Assembly (NCBI GenBank): GCA_035319145.1
Contig: DATHDH010000068.1
Coordinates: 1 to 7,674 of the forward strand
Direction of reading: 5' to 3'
Source: JAAYUK01 sp035319145
GTDB lineage: Bacteria > Nitrospirota > Thermodesulfovibrionia > Thermodesulfovibrionales > Dissulfurispiraceae
Length of the DNA: 7,674 bases
Below the pieces are notes generated by a model. It worked only from the letters and a program-made list of their open reading frames with translations. It was not told the DNA's origin and searched no databases. The first letter of the stretch is position 1. Each line of letters begins with the position of its first letter. This document shows, one piece after another, positions 1 through 6,327 of this stretch. A program made the position numbers and the translations under genes.

Positions 1-63
1 CCGGAAACAGCGGCGAATCCTGCCGCACGCAGCGCAAAACTTAGGGGAGTGGTACGGCTATGA
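1..63 (+). CDS. rsmH: RsmH (MraW) 16S rRNA methyltransferase, C-terminal tail only
   Basis: Frame 1 is open from the window edge to a TGA at 61-63 and gives a 20-residue tail containing NPAARSAKLRG. This matches the conserved C-terminal end of RsmH (N-P-[RA]-[SA]-R-S-x-x-L-R), the SAM-dependent enzyme that N4-methylates C1402 of 16S rRNA. The position directly before ftsL is where rsmH sits in most dcw clusters. The stop overlaps the next start as ATGA (60-63), which suggests translational coupling to ftsL. The catalytic domain lies outside the window. The call rests on a short motif plus synteny. Confidence 0.85.
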   Translation, partial: PETAANPAARSAKLRGVVRL

Positions 64-413
64 TATTACGAAAGAAGTCGCGCATCAGCTTTCTCGGCAA
101 GGCAGCCTTGCTTTCCATACTGGTTCTTTTTATCTTTGCGATCATAGCCGTCCGGTCGAGCGTGGTCACACTCGAATACCAATTGAGTTCGCTGGAGGCA
201 AAAAAGAAAGATCTTATGAAGGACGCGAAGGTTCTGAGCGCGGATCGCGCCCGTCTCTTCGCAGTGAAGCGTTTTGAAAATGTTGCCGCCGCCGGCGGCA
301 TGGTGTTTCCGGATCGTATGAAAGTCGTCTACGTGAAGAACGCGCGGAAAGGCGGTGCCTATACCGCTTCGCTCGTTCCGACTGCAGGCCGTGGCGCTGT
401 GGCGAAAGACTGA
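60..413 (+). CDS. ftsL: FtsL-like divisome protein
   Basis: A 117-residue bitopic membrane protein. It has a short basic cytoplasmic N-terminus (KKSR near residues 5-8), one hydrophobic segment at about residues 12-31, then a charged, Leu/Lys-rich stretch (about 36-68) likely to form a coiled coil. A conserved-looking block at 71-93 (FENVAAAGGMVFPD, then VVYVK) resembles the FtsL pattern of a GMxxP turn followed by a short strand. FtsL family proteins pair with FtsB and FtsQ and help activate FtsWI at the septum; they are short and poorly conserved, so position between rsmH and ftsI is an important part of the call. Start: ATG at 60 overlaps the rsmH stop by 4 bases, and AGGGGAG at 43-49 is a good ribosome binding site 10 bases upstream. 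The last 20 or so residues (Gly/Ala-rich) look disordered. Confidence 0.88.
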   Translation: MILRKKSRISFLGKAALLSILVLFIFAIIAVRSSVVTLEYQLSSLEAKKKDLMKDAKVLSADRARLFAVKRFENVAAAGGMVFPDRMKVVYVKNARKGGAYTASLVPTAGRGAVAKD

Positions 414-445
414 TTGTCGGAGGGCTTCGCACAACTGACTGCATT

Positions 446-475
446 ATGACAAAGAGGCGGGGCGTCACAGTATGA
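446..475 (+). other. Possible 9-codon leader ORF in the ftsL-ftsI gap
   Basis: The 58-base gap between ftsL and ftsI is the longest non-coding stretch in the window. It contains an ATG at 446 that opens nine codons (MTKRRGVTV) and stops at TGA 473-475, overlapping the ftsI ATG (472-474) as ATGA. Such an overlap could couple ftsI translation to a micro-ORF. Against it, the only purine-rich site upstream (GGAGGG, 419-424) is about 21 bases from this ATG, which is too far for a normal ribosome binding site. A 9-codon ORF ending there could easily be chance. Confidence 0.15.
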
Positions 476-2181
476 ACAAGCGGGCAATCATCGTCGTTGC
501 CGTCGTCTCGGCAGCGTTCCTGGCAGTTGTCGTTCGTCTCGCCGATATCATGGTGCTCAACCACACGAAGTTTCTTGCGAAAGCACAGGGGCAGCAGATC
601 AAGAAAGAGCTTATCCCGGTGAAACGCGGCGGCATTTATGATCGCAGGGGCAGGGAACTTGCCGTCAATCTTGAAACCGAATCGGTATTTGTAGATCCCG
701 CGGAAGTGAGCGCTCCCGAGGCTACGGCGAAGGCCCTCTCGCGAGAGCTGGGCAGGGAGGCTCGCGTGATGCTGACCAAGCTGAACGGTGATAACCGTTT
801 TGCCTGGCTTGAACGGAAAGTCGAGCTGGAGCGGGCCCACCGCATTCGTGAGATGAAGCTGGACGGCATCGGCTTTGTGCCGGAACTGAAACGCTATTAC
901 CCGAAAGGCAGTCTCGCATCGCATGTTATCGGATTTGTGAATTCGGAGAATGCGGGGCTCGAGGGTGTCGAGCGTCAACTGGACAAGCAGTTGTCCACCC
1001 GGACCGAAATGACGATGCGAGTGAAAGACGCCCGCGGCAATACCCTTTCCGAAGGGGCCCAGAAGGAACTGAAGGGAAACGATATCGTTCTGACCATCGA
1101 TGAAGGTCTTCAATATATCGTCGAAAAGCACCTCGACGAGACGGTTGAGAAGTGGCGTCCTGTATCGGCGACAATACTTATGATGGATCCCCGCACCGGC
1201 GAGATCCTGGCCCTGGCAAATCGGCCAGCCTATAATCTGAATAATGCATCCGACACACCGATGCAGAAACTGCGCAATCGCGCGATAACCGATTTGTACG
1301 AACCGGGCTCCACCTTTAAAATAGTGGCAGCCAGCGCGGCTCTGGAAGAGCGTACCGTGACCACGAAATCCCTCTTCGACTGCAGCGCGGGAACCATTGA
1401 GGTCGGCGGTCGCAAGATCAAGGATGACCACCATAATGGCGTCCTTACTTTTGAAGATGTCATCAAGAAATCATCGAATGTCGGGACCATCAAGATTGCC
1501 CTCGGGCTCGGTAAACAGCGCCTTTATACCTACATGAAAAAGTTCGGCTTCGGAGACAGGACCGGCATCGATCTGGCGGGAGAAGCCGGCGGATTGGTTC
1601 GCCATCCGGATAAATGGTCGGGCATGTCGATCGGCGCTGTTGCTATAGGGCAGGAAGTGTCGGTAACGCCGTTGCAGGTCCTCAGGGCGTATTCGGCGAT
1701 TGCCAACGGCGGGTATCTGGTCAAACCCTATGTCGTGTCCGAGATCCGGACGCCCGACGGCCTGCCGATTGCGCGGACCGCACCGGTTCGGGAACGCGTG
1801 CTTTCGGAAAAGACCGCGAATGTTTTTCGTGACATGCTCAAGCGGGTCACGGAGGACGGCGGGACCGCAAAAGCGGCTTCGGTCGACGGCAATGAGGTTG
1901 CCGGAAAGACCGGGACTGCGCAGCTTTACGACCCGAAGGCAAAACGCTATTCAAAAGAGCGATACGTCGCATCTTTTGTCGGATTCGTTCCTGCAGGAGA
2001 TCCGCGCATAGCTCTTATTGTGGTCATTCATGAGCCGAAGGGGGCCATTTACGGCGGTGTCGTCGCCGGGCCGGTCTTTAGGGCGGTCGCCCATGAAGCG
2101 CTGTCATATCTGAGTGTGCCGCGAGATGATCAGCGGGAACGGGGACTGATGCTTGTGTCGACACCGGGGCGGGAAAAATGA
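472..2181 (+). CDS. ftsI: FtsI / PBP3-type class B penicillin-binding protein, septal transpeptidase
   Basis: This 569-residue protein is a monofunctional D,D-transpeptidase that cross-links septal peptidoglycan on the periplasmic face. The N-terminus is short and basic, followed by a single membrane anchor (about residues 5-24). The PBP dimerisation (pedestal) domain follows at about 48-200, opening with the typical RGGIYDRRG block (52-60). The transpeptidase domain (about 230-545) has all three active-site motifs: STFK with nucleophile Ser280 and Lys283, SSN at 334-336, and KTGT at 479-482. Length is close to E. coli FtsI (588) and there are no C-terminal PASTA repeats, unlike SpoVD-type homologues. 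The start at 472 leaves GAGG at 454-457 about 14 bases upstream, a rather long spacing, but the membrane anchor directly after this ATG supports it. The stop overlaps murE by 4 bases. Context between ftsL and murE is canonical. Confidence 0.97.
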   Translation: MNKRAIIVVAVVSAAFLAVVVRLADIMVLNHTKFLAKAQGQQIKKELIPVKRGGIYDRRGRELAVNLETESVFVDPAEVSAPEATAKALSRELGREARVMLTKLNGDNRFAWLERKVELERAHRIREMKLDGIGFVPELKRYYPKGSLASHVIGFVNSENAGLEGVERQLDKQLSTRTEMTMRVKDARGNTLSEGAQKELKGNDIVLTIDEGLQYIVEKHLDETVEKWRPVSATILMMDPRTGEILALANRPAYNLNNASDTPMQKLRNRAITDLYEPGSTFKIVAASAALEERTVTTKSLFDCSAGTIEVGGRKIKDDHHNGVLTFEDVIKKSSNVGTIKIALGLGKQRLYTYMKKFGFGDRTGIDLAGEAGGLVRHPDKWSGMSIGAVAIGQEVSVTPLQVLRAYSAIANGGYLVKPYVVSEIRTPDGLPIARTAPVRERVLSEKTANVFRDMLKRVTEDGGTAKAASVDGNEVAGKTGTAQLYDPKAKRYSKERYVASFVGFVPAGDPRIALIVVIHEPKGAIYGGVVAGPVFRAVAHEALSYLSVPRDDQRERGLMLVSTPGREK

Positions 2182-3839
2182 TGAACGATGCGCAGAAAGC
2201 CTTGCGCCGGATTCGCGATCTCGTCCCAGCCGGAGCGGCGGTTATCGGAGATGATTCCGTTGCCGTGACAGGCGTCAAATATGACTCCCGCGACGTTGAG
2301 CAGGGTGCACTATTTGTTGCTATGCAGGGCGACCGGGCCGATGGGCATGCATTTATCCGGCAGGCGCTCCAGCGGGGAGCGGTCGCCGTCATGCATAATC
2401 GGGATGCTCCCGAAGTCATCGACCTGCGGCCGGAGTTTCCGCGTGTTGTCTGGATAGGCGTCGATGACAGCCGCACCGCGCTCGCCTCTGTCGCTGCCCG
2501 GTTTTTCGGATACCCGGCCGATGAGTTGACGTTGGTCGGTATTACCGGGACGAACGGCAAGACGACGACGTCATATATTCTGAAAGCCATGCTCGAAGCA
2601 TGGAAACAAAAAGCAGGTCTCATCGGAACCATCAAATATAAGGTCGGTGATCGTTCATATGACGCGCCGCATACGACACCCGAGGCCGCGGATTTTCATG
2701 GGCTGCTGCGCATGATGGCAGACGCTGGGTGCGGCTATGTCGTGGCGGAGGTGTCGTCTCACGCCCTCGCTCAACATCGTGTGCATGGAACCCCGTTCAG
2801 GGCAGCTGTTTTCACGAACCTTACGCGCGACCATCTCGACTTTCACGAAACCATGGAGCGCTACTTCGCCGCAAAAAAATTGCTGTTTACGGAACTGCTG
2901 GTTGCTGGCGGTGTTGCGGCAATCAACATCGACGACGAGTACGGAAGGAAGCTGGCCGACGAATTGCGTGGACGTGTCAGCGAAGGCCGGAATATCACCA
3001 TTATTACGTTCGGGATGCAAAGCGTGGATGCCGATGTGAAGCCCCAGCAGGTTGCATCCGATTTCAACCGGACCCACGGAATTATTCGCGCGACGACTGA
3101 TGCGGGAACTCGCACGTTTGAATTCACTTCTCCATTAGTCGGAACAACGAACGTCATGAATATGCTCGCTGCCGCAAGCGTGGCGATGGGACTTGGTATT
3201 CCCGACAAGGCGATCTCGGCCGGCATCAGTTCGCTGGAAGCGGTTCAGGGACGGTTTGAACGCATCACAGCCGGTCAGCGTTACCTTGCAGTCATCGATT
3301 ATGCGCACACGGAAGATGCGCTGGAAAGGCTGTTGCTGAATGCACGAACTTTGCTTGATCAGTCCGTTCACAAGGGCGCCAAGAGGAGCCGCAAGCGGAG
3401 CGATGAGCTGTTTCTGCCGCAGGGGAACGGCGAGGGCCGCGTCATAACGGTATTTGGGTGCGGCGGCAACCGGGATCGCGGCAAACGCTCGCACATGGGG
3501 GAGGTCGCTTCGCGTCTCAGCTATTTCGTGATTCTGACGAACGACAATCCTCGCTTCGAAGATGCAAAAGAGATTATCCATGAAATCGAGCGTGGAATCA
3601 GGGGAGATAACTATATCGTCATTCATGATCGCCGGGCCGCCATCGCCATGGCAGTGGAGCTGGCATCTCCCGGCGATATCATTGTTGTTGCGGGCAAGGG
3701 GCACGAAGAGTATCAGGAGATACTCGGGGTAAAGCACCATTTCAGCGACCGCGAGGTGCTGGAAGGCGCCATACGCTATTCGATGGCGCGCCATGCTCGG
3801 CGTGGAGGGCGATCCCGAACTGCGGTGCGCCGGTGCTGA
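2178..3839 (+). CDS. murE: MurE, UDP-MurNAc-tripeptide synthetase, meso-DAP-adding
   Basis: Cytoplasmic Mur ligase that adds the third stem-peptide residue to UDP-MurNAc-L-Ala-D-Glu using ATP. The N-terminal UDP-substrate domain (about 1-115) includes YDSRDVEQGALFVA. The central ATPase domain has the P-loop GTNGKTT (124-130), HTTPE (165-169), EVSSHAL (191-197) and TNLTRDHLDFH (213-223). The lysine carbamylated in the family corresponds to Lys233 in AAKK. The C-terminal domain carries VFGCGGNRDRGKR, the DNPR motif (456-459) that marks meso-DAP rather than L-Lys specificity, and GKGHEEYQ (506-513). At 553 residues it is about 55 longer than E. coli MurE (495). The excess is mostly a basic insertion at about 394-420 and a basic tail after about 532. 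Two tandem ATGs (2178, 2181) follow a weak GGGGCGGG site (2166-2173); 2178 gives an ATGA overlap with ftsI. It overlaps murF by 7 bases. Confidence 0.97.
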   Translation: MMNDAQKALRRIRDLVPAGAAVIGDDSVAVTGVKYDSRDVEQGALFVAMQGDRADGHAFIRQALQRGAVAVMHNRDAPEVIDLRPEFPRVVWIGVDDSRTALASVAARFFGYPADELTLVGITGTNGKTTTSYILKAMLEAWKQKAGLIGTIKYKVGDRSYDAPHTTPEAADFHGLLRMMADAGCGYVVAEVSSHALAQHRVHGTPFRAAVFTNLTRDHLDFHETMERYFAAKKLLFTELLVAGGVAAINIDDEYGRKLADELRGRVSEGRNITIITFGMQSVDADVKPQQVASDFNRTHGIIRATTDAGTRTFEFTSPLVGTTNVMNMLAAASVAMGLGIPDKAISAGISSLEAVQGRFERITAGQRYLAVIDYAHTEDALERLLLNARTLLDQSVHKGAKRSRKRSDELFLPQGNGEGRVITVFGCGGNRDRGKRSHMGEVASRLSYFVILTNDNPRFEDAKEIIHEIERGIRGDNYIVIHDRRAAIAMAVELASPGDIIVVAGKGHEEYQEILGVKHHFSDREVLEGAIRYSMARHARRGGRSRTAVRRC

Positions 3840-5221
3840 CGCTTGACGGGCTGTTGGCCGCGACCGGCGGCTTTTTGGCTGCTGAAGGCGAACGAAGCTT
3901 CTCAGGTGTCTCGATTGATTCCCGTTCCGTACAAGCGGGTGAGATTTTTTTTGCGCTGAAGGGAGAGCGGCATGACGGTCATGATTATCTCATGCCCGCT
4001 TTGCAACAGGCCGCCGGAGCGGTCGTTTCCCGTTCCTGCAGGCCGCTTGATCCGACGCGCTATAAAGAGAAAACACTGGTTGCGGTCGACGATACGATTG
4101 CTGCGCTTCAGCAATGGGCGGCATATTGCAGAAAGGAATTCGCCGGTCAAGTGGTTGCGATAGCGGGCAGCAATGGTAAGACAACCACGAAGGAGATGAC
4201 CGCATCCGTACTGAGCATGTGCAGGCGAACGCACAAGACGGCCGGAAACCTCAATAATCATATCGGCCTTCCGCTTTCGTTGCTGCGGACCCCTGACGAC
4301 GCCGAAGTTATTGTCGTCGAAATGGGCACCAATCAGCCGGGCGATGTGGCACACCTTTGCGCCATTGCCCGACCGGATGTCGGCGTTATTACGAATATAG
4401 GCCTCGAGCACCTGCTCGGATTCGGATCGCTCGAAAAGGTGCGCGATGCCGAACTCGAGCTTTTGCCTTATGTGCATACCGTGATTGTTAATGCGGACGA
4501 CCCCTTTTTAATGAGTGGAGTCATAGAGCGCTTTCGCGGTAAAATAATAAGTTTCGGCGTGAGCGCAGATAATGCCGATATTCGCGCTGCACATATCGAA
4601 ACGACGGATCGAGGCGTCCGATTTATGCTGAAAAAGGACGGCGCGTCCGCGCAGGTTCAATTGCAGGTGGCCGGCCGGTTCAATATTGCAAATGCTGCTG
4701 CGGCAGCCGGTGTAGGGCACGCTTTCGGCATGACGGTCGATGACATCGCTGCAGGACTTTCCTTGTTTCGCGGGGTCCGCATGCGCTTTTCGGTTATCGA
4801 AAGCGGCGGTTCAACAATTCTGGCGGATGTCTATAATGCAAACCCTTCATCGATGGAGGCGGCTGTCCTCGAGCTTGAGCAGCTCAGTCGTTCGGGCGCG
4901 GAGGGGAAGCGGAGGCGTACCATCGCGGTCCTGGGAGACATGCTGGAGCTTGGGGAGCGTGAAGCCGAACTGCATGCCGCACTCGGGACCTTTCTGAAGA
5001 AGCAGGGGGTTGACCTGTTTGTCGGAGTCGGGCGGTTGATGCATTCGGCGGTGACAGCCTTTGGTCGCGGTGCGCATACCGTTGCGGACACAGGGGCGGC
5101 AGCGGACTTCCTTCGACCCGTGCTGACCGCGGGAGATGTCATTCTGATAAAAGGATCGCGCGGCATGAAGATGGAACGCCTGTGCGAATTGCTGGGGTTG
5201 CCGGTAGTCGCTGAACGTTAA
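3833..5221 (+). CDS. murF: MurF, UDP-MurNAc-tripeptide-D-Ala-D-Ala ligase
   Basis: ATP-dependent cytoplasmic ligase that adds the D-Ala-D-Ala dipeptide to UDP-MurNAc-tripeptide, completing the pentapeptide precursor. Its 462 residues are close to the usual MurF size (E. coli 452). The N-terminal domain shows SIDSRSVQAGEIFFALKGERHDGHD (seen around 27-51). The ATPase domain has the P-loop GSNGKTT (112-118), NLNNHIGLP (139-147), EMGTNQPGD (163-171) and TNIGLEHLLGFGS (187-199). The C-terminal half has DVYNANPSSMEAA (332-344), VLGDMLELG (366-374) and IKGSRGMKME (439-448). The start is GTG at 3833, chosen because the protein then begins MLTLDGLLAATGG, as expected for MurF. It lies inside the 3' end of murE, with a 7-base overlap GTGCTGA and no good ribosome binding site at proper distance (GGAGGG at 3804-3809 is over 20 bases away), so translation is probably coupled to murE. 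Confidence 0.97.
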   Translation: MLTLDGLLAATGGFLAAEGERSFSGVSIDSRSVQAGEIFFALKGERHDGHDYLMPALQQAAGAVVSRSCRPLDPTRYKEKTLVAVDDTIAALQQWAAYCRKEFAGQVVAIAGSNGKTTTKEMTASVLSMCRRTHKTAGNLNNHIGLPLSLLRTPDDAEVIVVEMGTNQPGDVAHLCAIARPDVGVITNIGLEHLLGFGSLEKVRDAELELLPYVHTVIVNADDPFLMSGVIERFRGKIISFGVSADNADIRAAHIETTDRGVRFMLKKDGASAQVQLQVAGRFNIANAAAAAGVGHAFGMTVDDIAAGLSLFRGVRMRFSVIESGGSTILADVYNANPSSMEAAVLELEQLSRSGAEGKRRRTIAVLGDMLELGEREAELHAALGTFLKKQGVDLFVGVGRLMHSAVTAFGRGAHTVADTGAAADFLRPVLTAGDVILIKGSRGMKMERLCELLGLPVVAER

Positions 5222-5235
5222 TTTTTCGGAGAGCT

Positions 5236-6315
5236 ATGTTATACGAACTTCTTTACGGATTTACCGATGTCAGTACCGTATTCAACGTGTTTCGCTATAT
5301 CACGTTCAGGACATCGCTCGCGGCCCTGACGGCACTTATCGTGACATTTCTCGCAGCACCGGCCATCATCTCCTGGCTCAGGCAGATCAGCATGACACAG
5401 CAGATCCGCGATGACGGGCCACAGACACATCTTAAGAAGGCGGGAACCCCGACGATGGGAGGAATCATCATACTCCTCTCGATTTCCGGTTCCATGGCAT
5501 TGTGGGGGAATTTTCGCAATCCCTATACGTGGGTTGTCATGTTCGCACTTCTCGGTTTCGGGGCCGTCGGATTTCTCGATGACTATCTCAAGGCGGTCAA
5601 GAAGAATCCGAAGGGACTCCGAGCCCCGTATAAATTCGGAGTCCAGATGCTCATTGCGCTTCTTATCAGCATTTTCCTTTATATTAAGCCCGATCAGTAT
5701 GCGACCATCCTCAGCGTTCCGTTTTTCAAGAAATGGCTCTTCGATCTCGGCGTGTTTTATATACCGTTCGCCATATTTGTCGTCGTCGGGTCGTCCAATG
5801 CCGTCAATCTTACCGACGGCATAGACGGATTGGCTATCGGTCTCGTGGCGATTGCAACCATTGCGAACGGCGCATTGACCTATTTGGGAGGACACGCGCA
5901 GTTTGCCCGTTATTTGCAGGTGCTGTACTTGCCCGGCATAGGAGAACTGACTGTTTTCTGTGGAGCCCTGCTCGGAGCGGCCCTCGGCTTTCTCTGGTAC
6001 AACGCCTATCCGGCCGAGGTGTTTATGGGCGATGTCGGATCGCTCTCTCTCGGTGGGGCGCTCGGAACGCTCGCAGTGATAACCAAGCATGAAATCGTGC
6101 TCGCGGTCGTCGGAGGTATCTTCGTTCTTGAAACCATCTCGGTCGTCATGCAGGTTGTTTCATTTCGTATGACCGGCAAGCGGATTTTTCGCATGGCGCC
6201 GATTCATCATCATTTTGAACTGAAAGGATGGTCGGAGCCGAAGGTGATTGTCCGGTTCTGGATAGCCGGAATTATACTTGCGCTCTTTAGTTTGGCGACT
6301 TTAAAATTGAGGTAA
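5236..6315 (+). CDS. mraY: MraY, phospho-MurNAc-pentapeptide translocase (lipid I synthase)
   Basis: Polytopic inner-membrane enzyme that transfers phospho-MurNAc-pentapeptide from UDP to undecaprenyl phosphate, making lipid I. The 359 residues match the family length (E. coli 360), with about ten hydrophobic segments. The N-terminus (MLYELLYGFTDVSTVFNVFRYITFR region) is typical. Diagnostic motifs are IRDDGPQTHLKKAGTPTMGG (57-76), the acidic pair Asp115-Asp116 in FLDDY, NLTDGIDGLA (191-200), Asp266 in FMGDVGSL, and the HHH motif at 324-326 in APIHHHFE. All residues implicated in Mg2+ and substrate binding are present. It starts 14 bases after murF, with GGAG at 5228-5231 only 4 bases from the ATG (short, but the N-terminal match supports this start). 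Confidence 0.98.
   Translation: MLYELLYGFTDVSTVFNVFRYITFRTSLAALTALIVTFLAAPAIISWLRQISMTQQIRDDGPQTHLKKAGTPTMGGIIILLSISGSMALWGNFRNPYTWVVMFALLGFGAVGFLDDYLKAVKKNPKGLRAPYKFGVQMLIALLISIFLYIKPDQYATILSVPFFKKWLFDLGVFYIPFAIFVVVGSSNAVNLTDGIDGLAIGLVAIATIANGALTYLGGHAQFARYLQVLYLPGIGELTVFCGALLGAALGFLWYNAYPAEVFMGDVGSLSLGGALGTLAVITKHEIVLAVVGGIFVLETISVVMQVVSFRMTGKRIFRMAPIHHHFELKGWSEPKVIVRFWIAGIILALFSLATLKLR
6278..6307 (+). promoter_or_regulatory. Weak candidate sigma-70-like promoter before the carboxypeptidase gene
   Basis: Inside the 3' end of mraY, TTGCGC (6278-6283) and TAAAAT (6302-6307) are separated by 18 bases, resembling -35 and -10 elements (3 of 6 and 5 of 6 matches to the consensus). A transcript would begin around 6314 and give the next gene a very short leader containing its ribosome binding site. 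The patch is more AT-rich than its surroundings. No experimental signal is visible and such matches occur by chance, so the confidence is low. Confidence 0.18.
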
Positions 6316-6327
6316 GGGAGTACGGAT

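Noticed and set aside
288..299. Perfect 12-base GC palindrome in ftsL
   Set aside because: It arises from an Ala-Ala-Ala-Gly-Gly codon run inside the coding region, with no associated site or U-tract; a chance palindrome.
414..452. Inverted repeat TTGTC / GACAA around the ftsL-ftsI gap as an operator or stem
   Set aside because: Only five base pairs with a 29-base loop; expected by chance.
214..1434. Long antisense open frame (406 codons) opposite ftsL and ftsI
   Set aside because: The + strand codes for clear FtsL and FtsI with all motifs, and the antisense translation shows no recognisable domain. A shadow frame, as are the other minus-strand frames opposite murE, murF and mraY.
2873..2879. 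In-phase A_AAA_AAA heptamer in murE at the Ala-Lys-Lys of the carbamylated-lysine motif
   Set aside because: The residues are constrained by the MurE active site, and I saw no stable hairpin at the right distance downstream. A shift there would only give a truncated ligase.
3945..3952. Eight-T run in murF (Ile-Phe-Phe), an in-phase T_TTT_TTT heptamer
   Set aside because: It encodes the conserved IFFALKG segment, no downstream structure is evident, and a -1 shift meets a TGA at 3973. Likely coincidence.
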